Positions 8,026-13,209 of a DNA stretch of 41,761 nt are shown piece by piece. This DNA is from a virus. How positions within the stretch are numbered: position 1 is the stretch's first letter; every line of letters begins with the position of its first letter. Location: positions 1 to 41,761 of the IMG/VR virus record IMGVR_UViG_3300019886_000012, one strand, 5' to 3'. The notes under the pieces are model-generated. The model had not been told where the DNA came from. It searched no databases and saw only the letters and a list, made by a program, of their open reading frames with translations. The position numbers were made by a program, and so were the translations under genes.

Positions 8026-8685
8026 TTAAGCCTCAACCACATTATACTCAGCAATGTTCATTTGCTGAGGGCTGTACATAATAATCTGCGTGCGATTCAT
8101 ACTTGCTTCATCTTTAGGCAAGGCCCGCTCCACAACTTTACTTACATTACTTGCCACGATTGATAAATCTTTCGCGCCAAGCGTTTCAAGTTTATCATCA
8201 TCAATTAATCCTAATGTGATTAGTAACTTTTCCATTGCTACATCACGAATCTTACCAAGCTGCTGCTTGGTCTTATCAACTAATTCTGGTCTTACTTGTC
8301 CACCATGCGTAGTTTTACCAGTTTTCCATTTTGCAATTGTTGGAACTGACGCGCCAAGAACTCTTGCAACATTTGCTTCAGTATCAACTTTTCCTAAAGC
8401 AGCTCCAAGTGCACGTTCTGCCGTAGTGAATTCTCTATCTTTACCAATTTCGCGTCGGCCATCTTCTAATATTACATGAATATTTTCACGATCTGATACG
8501 GCACCGAAACGATTACTATTATCATATTCTTTCTTAATAGTTTTAACCGGCGTATCAAGAGATTCAAGTGCAGATAAATCATCATTTGATTCAACTGCCG
8601 CGACGCGCACCACGGACTGAAACATATTCATCAGATTATCTGGTGACGTGATGCGTGACGTGGCGAGATTTGAATCAAATAACAT
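8026..8685 (-). CDS. putative terminase small subunit
   Basis: This 219-residue protein lies upstream of the large terminase. It contains a helix-turn-helix at about residues 103-122 (TEANVARVLGASVPTIAKWK), as expected for DNA recognition by small terminase subunits. A helical, likely oligomerising region follows (about 135-185). The N-terminus (1-60) is polar and may be disordered. The assignment rests on the DNA-binding motif, size and gene order. It could instead be a regulator, but its place inside the late operon argues for terminase. No strong ribosome site is visible, only an A-rich stretch. Confidence 0.65.
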   Translation of the reverse strand: MLFDSNLATSRITSPDNLMNMFQSVVRVAAVESNDDLSALESLDTPVKTIKKEYDNSNRFGAVSDRENIHVILEDGRREIGKDREFTTAERALGAALGKVDTEANVARVLGASVPTIAKWKTGKTTHGGQVRPELVDKTKQQLGKIRDVAMEKLLITLGLIDDDKLETLGAKDLSIVASNVSKVVERALPKDEASMNRTQIIMYSPQQMNIAEYNVVEA

Positions 8686-8694
8686 TTTAATTAA

Positions 8695-9096
8695 TTAAAC
8701 TTTCTTCAATTGAGCCGATACGGGCTGTTCAAATAGGATTCCAACAGTTTCAGTAATTGCAGGATTCGTAGTCACTTCGACAGTATCACTAATAGTTGCT
8801 GCAAGACTACCATCAGTGTTAAAAATATTTGCAACAACTGTCAAAGGTACGTTAGGCTGCGATGGTGGATTTTTTGGTGTGACTAGAAAACTTGCAGCAA
8901 CAATAGTTCCGTCCGGGTCTACAACTGTAACTGCATCTTGAACAATAGTAAAATCTGTATCATCAGGCCCGACTAGCTGCAAAGTTTGTGGTTTTCCATC
9001 AGGTCCATTTGGCAATGCACTAACAAGTGCTCCATTAACTGTAAGTGTAATAAATCCCTGGTCCGGCGGATTGGTTGCTGGAATAATCAATGGCAT
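8695..9096 (-). CDS. beta-rich Ig-like structural protein, 133 aa (longer 190-aa form possible)
   Basis: The chosen ATG is preceded by GGAGGAAG at ideal spacing. The same frame is open to an ATG at 9267, giving 57 extra residues that form a Leu/Glu-rich amphipathic helix. The 133-residue part is beta-rich, with Pro/Asn/Asp turns (GFITLTVNGALVS, FTIVQDAVTVVDPDG, PLTVVANIFNTDGS). This fits an Ig-like capsid decoration or accessory protein. Two products from one frame, with and without the helical extension, are possible. No family is recognised with certainty. Confidence 0.55.
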   Translation of the reverse strand: MPLIIPATNPPDQGFITLTVNGALVSALPNGPDGKPQTLQLVGPDDTDFTIVQDAVTVVDPDGTIVAASFLVTPKNPPSQPNVPLTVVANIFNTDGSLAATISDTVEVTTNPAITETVGILFEQPVSAQLKKV

Positions 9097-9259
9097 ATAT
9101 TTACTTCCTCCAAATTTTATTTTTAAAAACTCCTCATGCTCTAACTTAAATACTTTACGTTCCAAAATAACGAGTTCTTCTACAACTTCCTCTAAAAGTA
9201 TAATAACCTCAATTAGAGTGCCGTAATCTTTACAATGCTTCAATCTTTGATGAAAATGT

Positions 9260-9448
9260 TTATGCATTTTTTCGTTTCGGCAAAAGTTTGTGTAGAAATG
9301 TCAAAATGTCACCAATTGTTACACTACCCTTTTTCTGCATATTTTCAAGTTCGTGGTGTAGATGGGTAAGTGGGTGTGGCTTCGTTCCACTAATATTAAG
9401 TTTTGGCGCTTTATAAGGCTTGGTCCCAGCAATCTTAATAGCTGCCAT
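9260..9448 (-). CDS. first gene of the leftward late operon, 62 aa
   Basis: The ATG ending at 9448 has GGAGG five bases upstream, which decides the start; a TTG 12 bases further upstream is not needed. The 62-residue protein is basic, with two GTKP repeats in its N-terminal half, a His-rich centre (HPLTHLHHELE) and a basic C-terminus (LLPKRKNA). It is the first gene after the late promoter. Its stop overlaps the upstream start of the long form of the next gene (ATGCATAA). Function unknown. Confidence 0.55.
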   Translation of the reverse strand: MAAIKIAGTKPYKAPKLNISGTKPHPLTHLHHELENMQKKGSVTIGDILTFLHKLLPKRKNA

Positions 9449-9496
9449 CAATTCCTCCAAGGTTAATAAATATTACACTTATGTCCACTCTCGCGT

Positions 9497-9525
9497 ATGG
9501 TACCCCATCCGACGCGGCGTGTCAA
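9497..9525 (-). promoter_or_regulatory. leftward late promoter
   Basis: On the minus strand a TTGACA -35 box is followed after exactly 17 bases by TACCAT, a four-of-six match to the sigma70 -10. It faces the leftward late operon starting at 9448 and is the strongest promoter candidate for terminase, lysis and virion genes. A start near base 9490 would leave about 40 bases of leader before the GGAGG of the first gene. Confidence 0.75.
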
Positions 9526-9564
9526 GGACTTTATCTCGCATCTTATCATAAGGTTATAGGGTAT

Positions 9565-9572
9565 AGGTACCT
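9565..9572. promoter_or_regulatory. AGGTACCT palindrome near the late promoter (candidate operator)
   Basis: A perfect 8-base palindrome lies about 40 bases upstream of the late -35 box. The same 8-mer is the core of the 14-base palindrome at 12052-12065 in the early control region. Two copies in the two control regions suggest a shared regulator, but chance cannot be ruled out for an 8-mer. Confidence 0.3.
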
Positions 9573-9675
9573 TCTACGCGCTAGATGGGACCCTATTTAT
9601 TATTAAATTTATAAGATATAAAATGGATTTTTTCAAAAAAACACTTGCTTCTAATGGCGAATTGGAGGAGTAAAT

Positions 9676-9747
9676 ATGGGACCCGTCCATGGCCGCATAC
9701 CCCCACCACGTAATTATTATTTATTAGTTAATTATTATTTAGTTTGA
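9676..9747 (+). CDS. possible leader peptide, 23 aa
   Basis: A 23-codon frame begins with ATG placed five bases after a perfect GGAGGAG site and ends in TGA. The peptide has a basic Pro-rich start (GPVHGRIPPPR) and then Tyr/Leu/Val residues, with two NYYL repeats. It lies in the otherwise gene-free stretch between the divergent late promoter and the rightward three-gene unit. The first bases (ATGGGACCC) repeat at 9585-9593. The strong ribosome site is the main support; it may be a leader peptide or simply fortuitous. Confidence 0.35.
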   Translation: MGPVHGRIPPPRNYYLLVNYYLV

Positions 9748-9781
9748 TATTATCTATTTGTTTGTTGTGTAAGGCATGACT

Positions 9782-9858
9782 TGGTGGCGCTCCACTGCGT
9801 ACGTTGCAACTGACGCACCATCGTACTATGATAATTGTTAAATTTATTTTACAATTAT
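9782..9858. repeat. inverted repeats upstream of the rightward promoter
   Basis: Two elements are visible. A GTTGCAAC palindrome (9803-9810) lies between TGGTGGCG (9782-9789) and CGCACCA (9814-9820), which nearly pair. A perfect 8-base inverted repeat, ATAATTGT (9831-9838) and ACAATTAT (9851-9858), has a 12-base spacer and ends five bases before the TTGACA of the next promoter. The second is well placed for an operator. The rest of the 9449-9908 gap holds only the late promoter, the AGGTACCT site and the possible leader peptide. Confidence 0.45.
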
Positions 9859-9862
9859 TTTC

Positions 9863-9891
9863 TTGACAATGATTTGATGATGTGGGATTAT
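9863..9891 (+). promoter_or_regulatory. rightward promoter of the three-gene unit
   Basis: A consensus TTGACA is followed after 17 bases by GATTAT, a four-of-six -10 match. A start near 9898 would place the GGGAGGA ribosome site at the very 5' end of the message, so the leader would be only about 10 bases. The unit it serves ends at the hairpin at 10429-10460. Confidence 0.65.
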
Positions 9892-9908
9892 TTTGTTGGG
9901 AGGATTCT

Positions 9909-10103
9909 ATGCCAAAAATTCCTAAAAAGAACTACTTTGAACTCGCCGTATTCTTGATGGATTATCATTCTGGCCAATGGTCACGAGGTTACAGATTAAT
10001 GTGCAAGTTAAACCCTTCAGGGTTTTCTTCTGACTTCTGCGCTGAGATGCGCGAACAACCTATGTACGAATATCTTGTATCACAATATGCAAATAAGGTT
10101 TAA
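9909..10103 (+). CDS. hypothetical protein, 64 aa
   Basis: The ATG has GGGAGGA eight bases upstream; an in-frame GTG at 9882 lies inside the promoter and is rejected as a start. The protein is mixed alpha/beta with many aromatic residues (NYFELAVFLMDYHSG, PMYEYLVSQYANKV) and two isolated Cys. No family is recognised. As first gene of a small rightward unit with its own promoter, it may be an early host-directed or regulatory protein; this is inference from position only. Confidence 0.55.
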   Translation: MPKIPKKNYFELAVFLMDYHSGQWSRGYRLMCKLNPSGFSSDFCAEMREQPMYEYLVSQYANKV

Positions 10104-10104
10104 C

Positions 10105-10212
10105 ATGATTCACCTTGACACACTCAACAAGATTCTGTTAGGATGTGCAGCGATACCCTGCGCGTATATTCTGCGTGAAGGATTCAGACCCTACAAAATT
10201 TTGAAAGGATAA
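10105..10212 (+). CDS. small hydrophobic protein, 35 aa
   Basis: A 35-codon frame starts one base after the preceding TAA and ends two bases before the next ATG, so it fills the space exactly. Residues 10-23 (ILLGCAAIPCAYIL) form a hydrophobic segment, followed by a basic tail. It could be a small membrane peptide. An AAGG lies a few bases before the start, inside the previous stop region. Function unknown. Confidence 0.45.
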   Translation: MIHLDTLNKILLGCAAIPCAYILREGFRPYKILKG

Positions 10213-10214
10213 AT

Positions 10215-10415
10215 ATGAAATATCCTTGTTTACACTGTGGTGATAGCCTTACCAAGATTACTGGGTATACTTTAAAGTGGGGTGGCGTTCAATCTGAGGA
10301 CCATGAATTATACTTATGTGAATCTTGTGGTTCAGAGTATAGTATTCTCACGCGTATTAGACAGTCAAAATTTTGTAATGAACAACACTGCACGCGCAGA
10401 ATAACCTGCCGATAA
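10215..10415 (+). CDS. zinc-ribbon protein, 66 aa
   Basis: The 66-residue protein has two CxxC knuckles, CLHCG near residue 5 and CESCG near residue 35, the spacing of a compact zinc ribbon. Two further Cys lie near the C-terminus (FCNEQHC). An AAGGAT ribosome site precedes the ATG. It ends the three-gene rightward unit and is followed by a terminator. Zinc ribbons often bind nucleic acid or protein partners; the partner is unknown. Confidence 0.6.
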   Translation: MKYPCLHCGDSLTKITGYTLKWGGVQSEDHELYLCESCGSEYSILTRIRQSKFCNEQHCTRRITCR

Positions 10416-10428
10416 TTCCCGCCCCACA

Positions 10429-10470
10429 AATGGCGCATTGCTTATCGGTGATGCGCCATTCCTCTTTATT
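10429..10470 (+). terminator. rightward terminator of the three-gene unit
   Basis: A perfect 10-base stem, AATGGCGCAT (10429-10438) and ATGCGCCATT (10451-10460), with a 12-base loop is followed by CCTCTTTATT. It sits 14 bases after the zinc-ribbon gene. The T-run is interrupted, so it may be a moderate terminator. Confidence 0.6.
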
Positions 10471-10708
10471 AAATCATCCTACCAACAATTATAGGTGCCT
10501 TCCGACCATCTCCGGCGCGTGCCCTGACGTTGCCCTAAGACGCTTCGACACGATCCAACCCTTACCGTCCTATTGCTTTGAATCAAGCTCAAGTCTAGTG
10601 ACAGCCTCACCTTACCATACCCTATATAATGATACATCTCACATCCCTGCCTCAAGGCTTGACATCTACCCAAAATTGTTGGCAAACTAATCCAATAATT
10701 TCAAATTT
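10471..10708. other. gene-free stretch with an isolated TATAAT box
   Basis: No convincing gene lies between the two terminators in the 382-base gap from 10416 to 10797. Short frames on both strands lack ribosome sites. A perfect TATAAT at 10625-10630 has no good -35 (CAGCCT at 17 bases). A TTGACA at 10658-10663 has no good -10. If the TATAAT is used, a rightward transcript of about 110 bases would reach the hairpin at 10720-10745. Confidence 0.3.
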
Positions 10709-10745
10709 CAAAAACAAAAACGGCTCTCAATATTCCGAGAGCCGT
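10709..10745 (-). terminator. leftward intrinsic terminator
   Basis: On the minus strand a perfect 9-base stem ACGGCTCTC/GAGAGCCGT (arms 10720-10728 and 10737-10745, 8-base loop) is followed by TTTTTGTTTTTG. This is a classical rho-independent terminator. It lies 52 bases beyond the stop of the leftward gene at 10798-11268. Confidence 0.85.
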
Positions 10746-10797
10746 CATGTTATAAATTTTATGAAAGGTTGTACAAATAAACTTACCAGAAAATCAA

Positions 10798-11268
10798 TTA
10801 TTCAACGTAAGCTGCCCTCGCAATTTGCAACGCCGCGTCCATCGAGATAACTTTTCCAACAGCTTTCCGACGTTCAACGATGTCCTCCGCAAACTTTTCA
10901 ATCGCTTTCTCTGTTTTCTTTTCGGGATACAATTCATCGGCAATCTTTTGACGAAGTGGATTTGCGACGTCCAACTTTTGCTGACTTCTAACTGAACTCA
11001 CAATGTAATCACTTGCAAGTTGCTGCGCCGTTGCATCGTAGCTTTCATCCTTACCATTTTCATTCTGCTTTACAAGCTGCAAACTTGCCGGTCGAGCCTT
11101 GCCACTTTCAATGCTATCAATCAAACCCTGAAAATGCGCCGTCAAACTCTCAGCTGCATCCTTAACACTTTCAACCTGTGGTGCACTATATGTAACTGTC
11201 TTAGTGCGCGGCTTATCTTCGCCGCGTACCGGAACCTTCACCGTCATTTCAAATTGAACCGTATTCAT
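10798..11268 (-). CDS. hypothetical protein with own promoter and terminator, 156 aa
   Basis: The 156-residue protein begins with a beta-rich, Lys/Arg/Thr-rich segment (VQFEMTVKVPVRGEDKPRTK). Helical, charged sequence follows to the C-terminus (EKAIEKFAEDIVERRKAVGK). It has no Cys and no hydrophobic segment. The family is not recognised. It has a strong promoter at 11364-11392 and a strong terminator, which suggests a high and separate level of expression. The leader of about 90 bases contains a GAGCGAGCGAAGCGAG stretch. Candidate roles are a regulator or host-takeover protein, by position only. Confidence 0.6.
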   Translation of the reverse strand: MNTVQFEMTVKVPVRGEDKPRTKTVTYSAPQVESVKDAAESLTAHFQGLIDSIESGKARPASLQLVKQNENGKDESYDATAQQLASDYIVSSVRSQQKLDVANPLRQKIADELYPEKKTEKAIEKFAEDIVERRKAVGKVISMDAALQIARAAYVE

Positions 11269-11363
11269 TGTCTCTCTCGCTTCGCTCGCTCGACACCTTA
11301 TTAAAGGATACTAGCTCGCGTCTCCGTTCGCGTTACATTCTGCGAACTAAATCTTATGAACCT

Positions 11364-11392
11364 AATCTACCCCTGTTTTGATTGATTGTCAA
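11364..11392 (-). promoter_or_regulatory. leftward promoter for the 156-aa gene
   Basis: TTGACA on the minus strand is followed after 17 bases by TAGATT (four of six). It overlaps the 3' end of the 47-residue gene and gives a start near 11357, about 90 bases before the 156-residue gene. Confidence 0.65.
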
Positions 11393-11510
11393 GTGAAATC
11401 TTGCGCTTTTGATTCTCATCACGTCGAATACAAGCACGTACTTGCTTACTAACGATTCTAACATACTGTTCTTCCGTCAATGGATTTCCGTACCTGCTTC
11501 CATATTTCAT
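11367..11510 (-). CDS. small basic protein, 47 aa
   Basis: The ATG ending at 11510 follows GGGGGTAACAAAC; a TTG 48 bases upstream overlaps a promoter box and is not preferred. The protein is basic (CIRRDENQKRKISLDNQSK) with one Cys and a Tyr/Gly-rich N-terminus. Function unknown. Its stop lies inside the next promoter, so the small leftward genes are packed as gene, promoter, gene, promoter. Confidence 0.5.
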   Translation of the reverse strand: MKYGSRYGNPLTEEQYVRIVSKQVRACIRRDENQKRKISLDNQSKQG

Positions 11511-11529
11511 GTTTGTTACCCCCAAAAAT

Positions 11530-11558
11530 AAGCTAATCTTGATTTGGTTCAATGTCAA
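11530..11558 (-). promoter_or_regulatory. leftward promoter for the 47-aa gene
   Basis: TTGACA is followed after 17 bases by TAGCTT (three of six), inside the 3' end of the 69-residue gene. It is weaker than its two neighbours but has identical -35 and spacing. Confidence 0.45.
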
Positions 11559-11742
11559 GTAAATTCGCTAGATCATCCAAAATATTTACATCTTCCAAAT
11601 CACTCACTAGTTCGACACCTTCATAATCCTCGTTTATCGTTTCATCAACTAGATTTAATTCTTCTTGTTTCGCTCGAATCACAGATTGAATCAAACTAAG
11701 CAATGCCGCCAACTGGTCTAACGTCATATCCTTTACGTTCAC
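11533..11742 (-). CDS. small acidic protein, 69 aa
   Basis: The likely start is a GTG ending at 11742, with GAGG eight bases before it. The open frame begins further upstream at a TTG that is itself the first base group of the TTGACA promoter box, so that start would lie outside the transcript. The product has a Leu-rich helix (LDQLAALLSLIQSVIRAKQE) and a long acidic tail (ELVSDLEDVNILDDLANLLD). No family is recognised. An acidic, helical protein of this kind could be a DNA mimic or an inhibitor, but this is only a suggestion. Confidence 0.5.
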   Translation of the reverse strand: MNVKDMTLDQLAALLSLIQSVIRAKQEELNLVDETINEDYEGVELVSDLEDVNILDDLANLLDIEPNQD

Positions 11743-11761
11743 GTTGATTACCTCGATTTGA

Positions 11762-11790
11762 AGTTTAAACCCTGTTATTACGGATGTCAA
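11762..11790 (-). promoter_or_regulatory. leftward promoter for the 69-aa gene
   Basis: TTGACA is followed after 17 bases by TAAACT (four of six). A start near 11755 gives a leader of about 13 bases before the GTG, containing the GAGG site. Confidence 0.65.
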
Positions 11791-11848
11791 ACCAAATTGT
11801 TAGCCTCGCAACCTATGATTAATCACATAATTGCAACATTTGAAGTGG

Positions 11849-11929
11849 GATTCTGAGGTTATTAGGAAGCGATTCCGACCTTATTGAGAGGCGATTCTGG
11901 TCCACAGGGTATGATTTTGACCTCACCAC
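11849..11929 (+). repeat. four iteron-like direct repeats (GATTCTGA-type)
   Basis: Repeats begin at 11849, 11871, 11893 and 11913 with GATTCTGA, GATTCCGA, GATTCTGG and GATTTTGA. The periods are 22, 22 and 20 bases. The first two match at 16 of 22 positions. Related words occur at 12001 (GATTCGAGG) and, inverted, at 12510-12517 (AGAATCGG). Two-turn spacing on one face of the helix is typical of replication iterons or cooperative operators. Confidence 0.5.
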
Positions 11930-12051
11930 TAACATAACATAAGACTTATACAACAAGTAGTCACCCTCCCTCAATACCCGACCTATTGCACGTAGGATGT
12001 GATTCGAGGTATCATTTTGAGCCTAACCTATTCAAGCTGAATGAGATGCAA

Positions 12052-12065
12052 ACAAGGTACCTTGT
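12052..12065. promoter_or_regulatory. 14-base palindrome, candidate operator
   Basis: ACAAGGTACCTTGT is a perfect palindrome. It overlaps the TTGTAT box (12062-12067) of a weak rightward promoter (17-base spacer, TTATAT at 12085-12090) that would start just at the candidate small RNA. Its AGGTACCT core recurs near the late promoter. Confidence 0.45.
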
Positions 12066-12093
12066 ATATGGAATAATGTAGAGATTATATGAT

Positions 12094-12176
12094 AAATGTC
12101 GAGCGATATGAGAAAGTGGATAGGGCTACATGAGAGTCGGTATCCCAATGATTCCATATCGCTCTACATTTTTATT
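12094..12176 (+). ncRNA. candidate structured small RNA with terminator-like end
   Basis: Bases 12094-12110 and 12155-12171 form a 17-base inverted repeat with one mismatch (12100 against 12165), closing a 44-base interior. Inside, GGATA (12118-12122) pairs with TATCC (12141-12145). Within that, GGCT (12124-12127) can pair with AGTC (12135-12138), leaving a 7-base loop. The 3' arm runs into TTTTT (12169-12173), as in an intrinsic terminator. A weak promoter with an overlapping palindrome lies at the right distance upstream. A transcript with paired ends of about 80 bases is therefore plausible. Alternatives are a DNA cruciform at an origin or a plain terminator. Confidence 0.45.
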
Positions 12177-12193
12177 AAAAAAAAAAAAAAAAA
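12177..12193 (+). repeat. 17-base A tract
   Basis: An uninterrupted run of 17 A follows the candidate RNA directly and is continued by TAAAAAG. It is the longest homopolymer in the window. It could be an unwinding or bending element; its exact length is vulnerable to sequencing error. Confidence 0.7.
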
Positions 12194-12336
12194 TAAAAAG
12201 AATAGCCCAGTTAACTAGCCCATTTTAACACTACCTAGGGCTACCTAACTATACTTTTTCCCTATGATTTATAATATATAGGGGTAGGTCAACCTAACAT
12301 CATCCTAACTCATTCATTCTAAGCCAAATTCAGTTC

Positions 12337-12364
12337 TTGACGTCCTTCCAGACTAGGGTATACT
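12337..12364 (+). promoter_or_regulatory. rightward early promoter of the replication operon
   Basis: TTGACG is followed after 16 bases by TATACT, each five of six to consensus. A start near 12371 gives a leader of about 200 bases before the first gene. No other comparable promoter was noticed upstream of the long rightward operon. Confidence 0.7.
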
Positions 12365-12393
12365 GCCTATGTCATGCACTAAGGGTGCCTGTA

Positions 12394-12479
12394 GGGAGAG
12401 GGTGAGTACCTAACCTGTAAGTCACTTATTCATAATAGGTTAGAGGCAATTCGTACTCCCATGACCAGAATACTCTCCC
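12394..12479 (+). promoter_or_regulatory. nested hairpin leader of the replication operon
   Basis: Three nested helices are visible in the predicted 5' leader. GGGAGAG (12394-12400) pairs with CTCTCCC (12473-12479). GAGTAC (12404-12409) pairs with GTACTC (12453-12458). CTAACCT (12410-12416) pairs with AGGTTAG (12437-12443). The last two are contiguous on the 5' side (13 pairs), with a 9-base bulge on the 3' side and a 20-base loop. A small TCTGC/GCAGA hairpin follows near 12495-12514. It matches no riboswitch class I know. A tiny MKKES frame (12549-12566) ends just before the first gene. Confidence 0.45.
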
Positions 12480-12568
12480 ATATACCCTAGAATCCTCTGC
12501 CCCATAGAGCAGAATCGGACTTCAAATGTTATTAGAGGGTTAAAAAACATGAAAAAGGAAAGCTAATA

Positions 12569-13087
12569 ATGATAAATTGCATAATTTGTGATACCTCAGA
12601 ACTGCACCCACATTGCGAATTATGCAATAAACATCACGTCGCGGATATTCCATGTAATAATCAAGTCACGCCAAGTAATTCAGTACTCACCGCAAGTAAT
12701 GTCATAGACCACATTGCACGTTTTGAGCACACAATCGACGAAATGAGATGCGAAGATGGCACGCCGGATTTATCACAAATTGAATCCCATATAAACATGT
12801 TAAAACGTCGAATGGAATTGATCCGGCTAGAATTAATGACCACCCAATCGCGGCGTAACAAGTGTATTCAATTAAAGGATTCAGATACTGTCGAGCAGTT
12901 ACGACAGGACAATCCATCAAGGGCACAAGTAAGAGAAGTTAGAGCAGAAAAGCGTATATTAAACATGTATGAGAAAGCAGTTATGCAATGGAAGAAAATG
13001 AACTTTAAACCTGAAAAGATTAAAAAATTAATGATGGATGTTTATGAAAAGGATGTAACTTTAGAATTTATTCAAGGGGTGGAATAA
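12569..13087 (+). CDS. zinc-finger and coiled-coil protein, first gene of replication operon
   Basis: The 172-residue protein has an N-terminal Cys4-type zinc site (Cys4, Cys7, Cys16, Cys19, with His-rich flanks and Cys29). A helical middle follows (residues 70-135, with many Arg, Glu and Leu). The C-terminus carries a short basic module (MQWKKMNFKPEKIKKLMMDV). The start has AGGAA upstream. As first gene of the replication operon it may bind the origin or another replication protein, but no family is recognised. Its stop overlaps the next start by one base. Confidence 0.6.
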   Translation: MINCIICDTSELHPHCELCNKHHVADIPCNNQVTPSNSVLTASNVIDHIARFEHTIDEMRCEDGTPDLSQIESHINMLKRRMELIRLELMTTQSRRNKCIQLKDSDTVEQLRQDNPSRAQVREVRAEKRILNMYEKAVMQWKKMNFKPEKIKKLMMDVYEKDVTLEFIQGVE

Positions 13088-13209
13088 TGTATTTACCAGA
13101 CTTAATAAAAGAAGAATTAGAAAACTTGTTATTTAAAGCAACTAACACAAGAAATGAAAAATTAGTTGAAATTGATAAACTAAACCTAAGACATAAAGAA
13201 GCAAAATAA
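13087..13209 (+). CDS. small charged helical protein, 40 aa
   Basis: A 40-codon frame is joined to both neighbours by TAATG overlaps of one base, strong evidence for translation. The protein is Lys/Glu/Leu-rich and probably a single long helix. Function unknown; an accessory to the zinc-finger protein or the helicase is possible. Confidence 0.6.
   Translation: MYLPDLIKEELENLLFKATNTRNEKLVEIDKLNLRHKEAK

Larger units (their letters stand above)
12121..12443. other. candidate replication origin region with GGGCTA and CCTAAC repeats
   Basis: GGGCTA occurs directly at 12123-12128 and 12238-12243, and inverted at 12203-12208 and 12216-12221, on both sides of the A tract; TAGGGCTA is identical in the two direct copies. 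CTACCTA repeats at 12231 and 12241. CTAACC words occur at 12023, 12410 and, inverted, at 12438. TAGGT/ACCTA forms an inverted repeat at 12285-12296. No coding frame fits. Together with the iteron-like repeats at 11849, the A tract and the adjacent replication operon, this suggests an origin. No known origin is recognised, so this is inference. Confidence 0.4.

Noticed and set aside
8090-8479. Rightward 129-codon frame opposite the small terminase gene
   Set aside because: It is a shadow of the helix-turn-helix protein; the opposite strand has the recognisable domain and operon context.
10105-10212. TTGACA at 10115-10120 as a promoter
   Set aside because: It lies inside a coding frame and has no acceptable -10 box at 16-18 bases.
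10430-10850. Short frames on both strands of the gene-free stretch between terminators
   Set aside because: They cross terminator hairpins, lack ribosome sites and have random-looking composition.
12177-12193. A tract read as a leftward terminator T-run
   Set aside because: On the minus strand no adjacent upstream stem precedes the T17, and no leftward gene ends nearby.
11791-12568. tRNA or CRISPR array in the gene-free control region
   Set aside because: No cloverleaf with a T-arm was found, and the repeats are short, divergent and lack unique spacers of constant length beyond four units.
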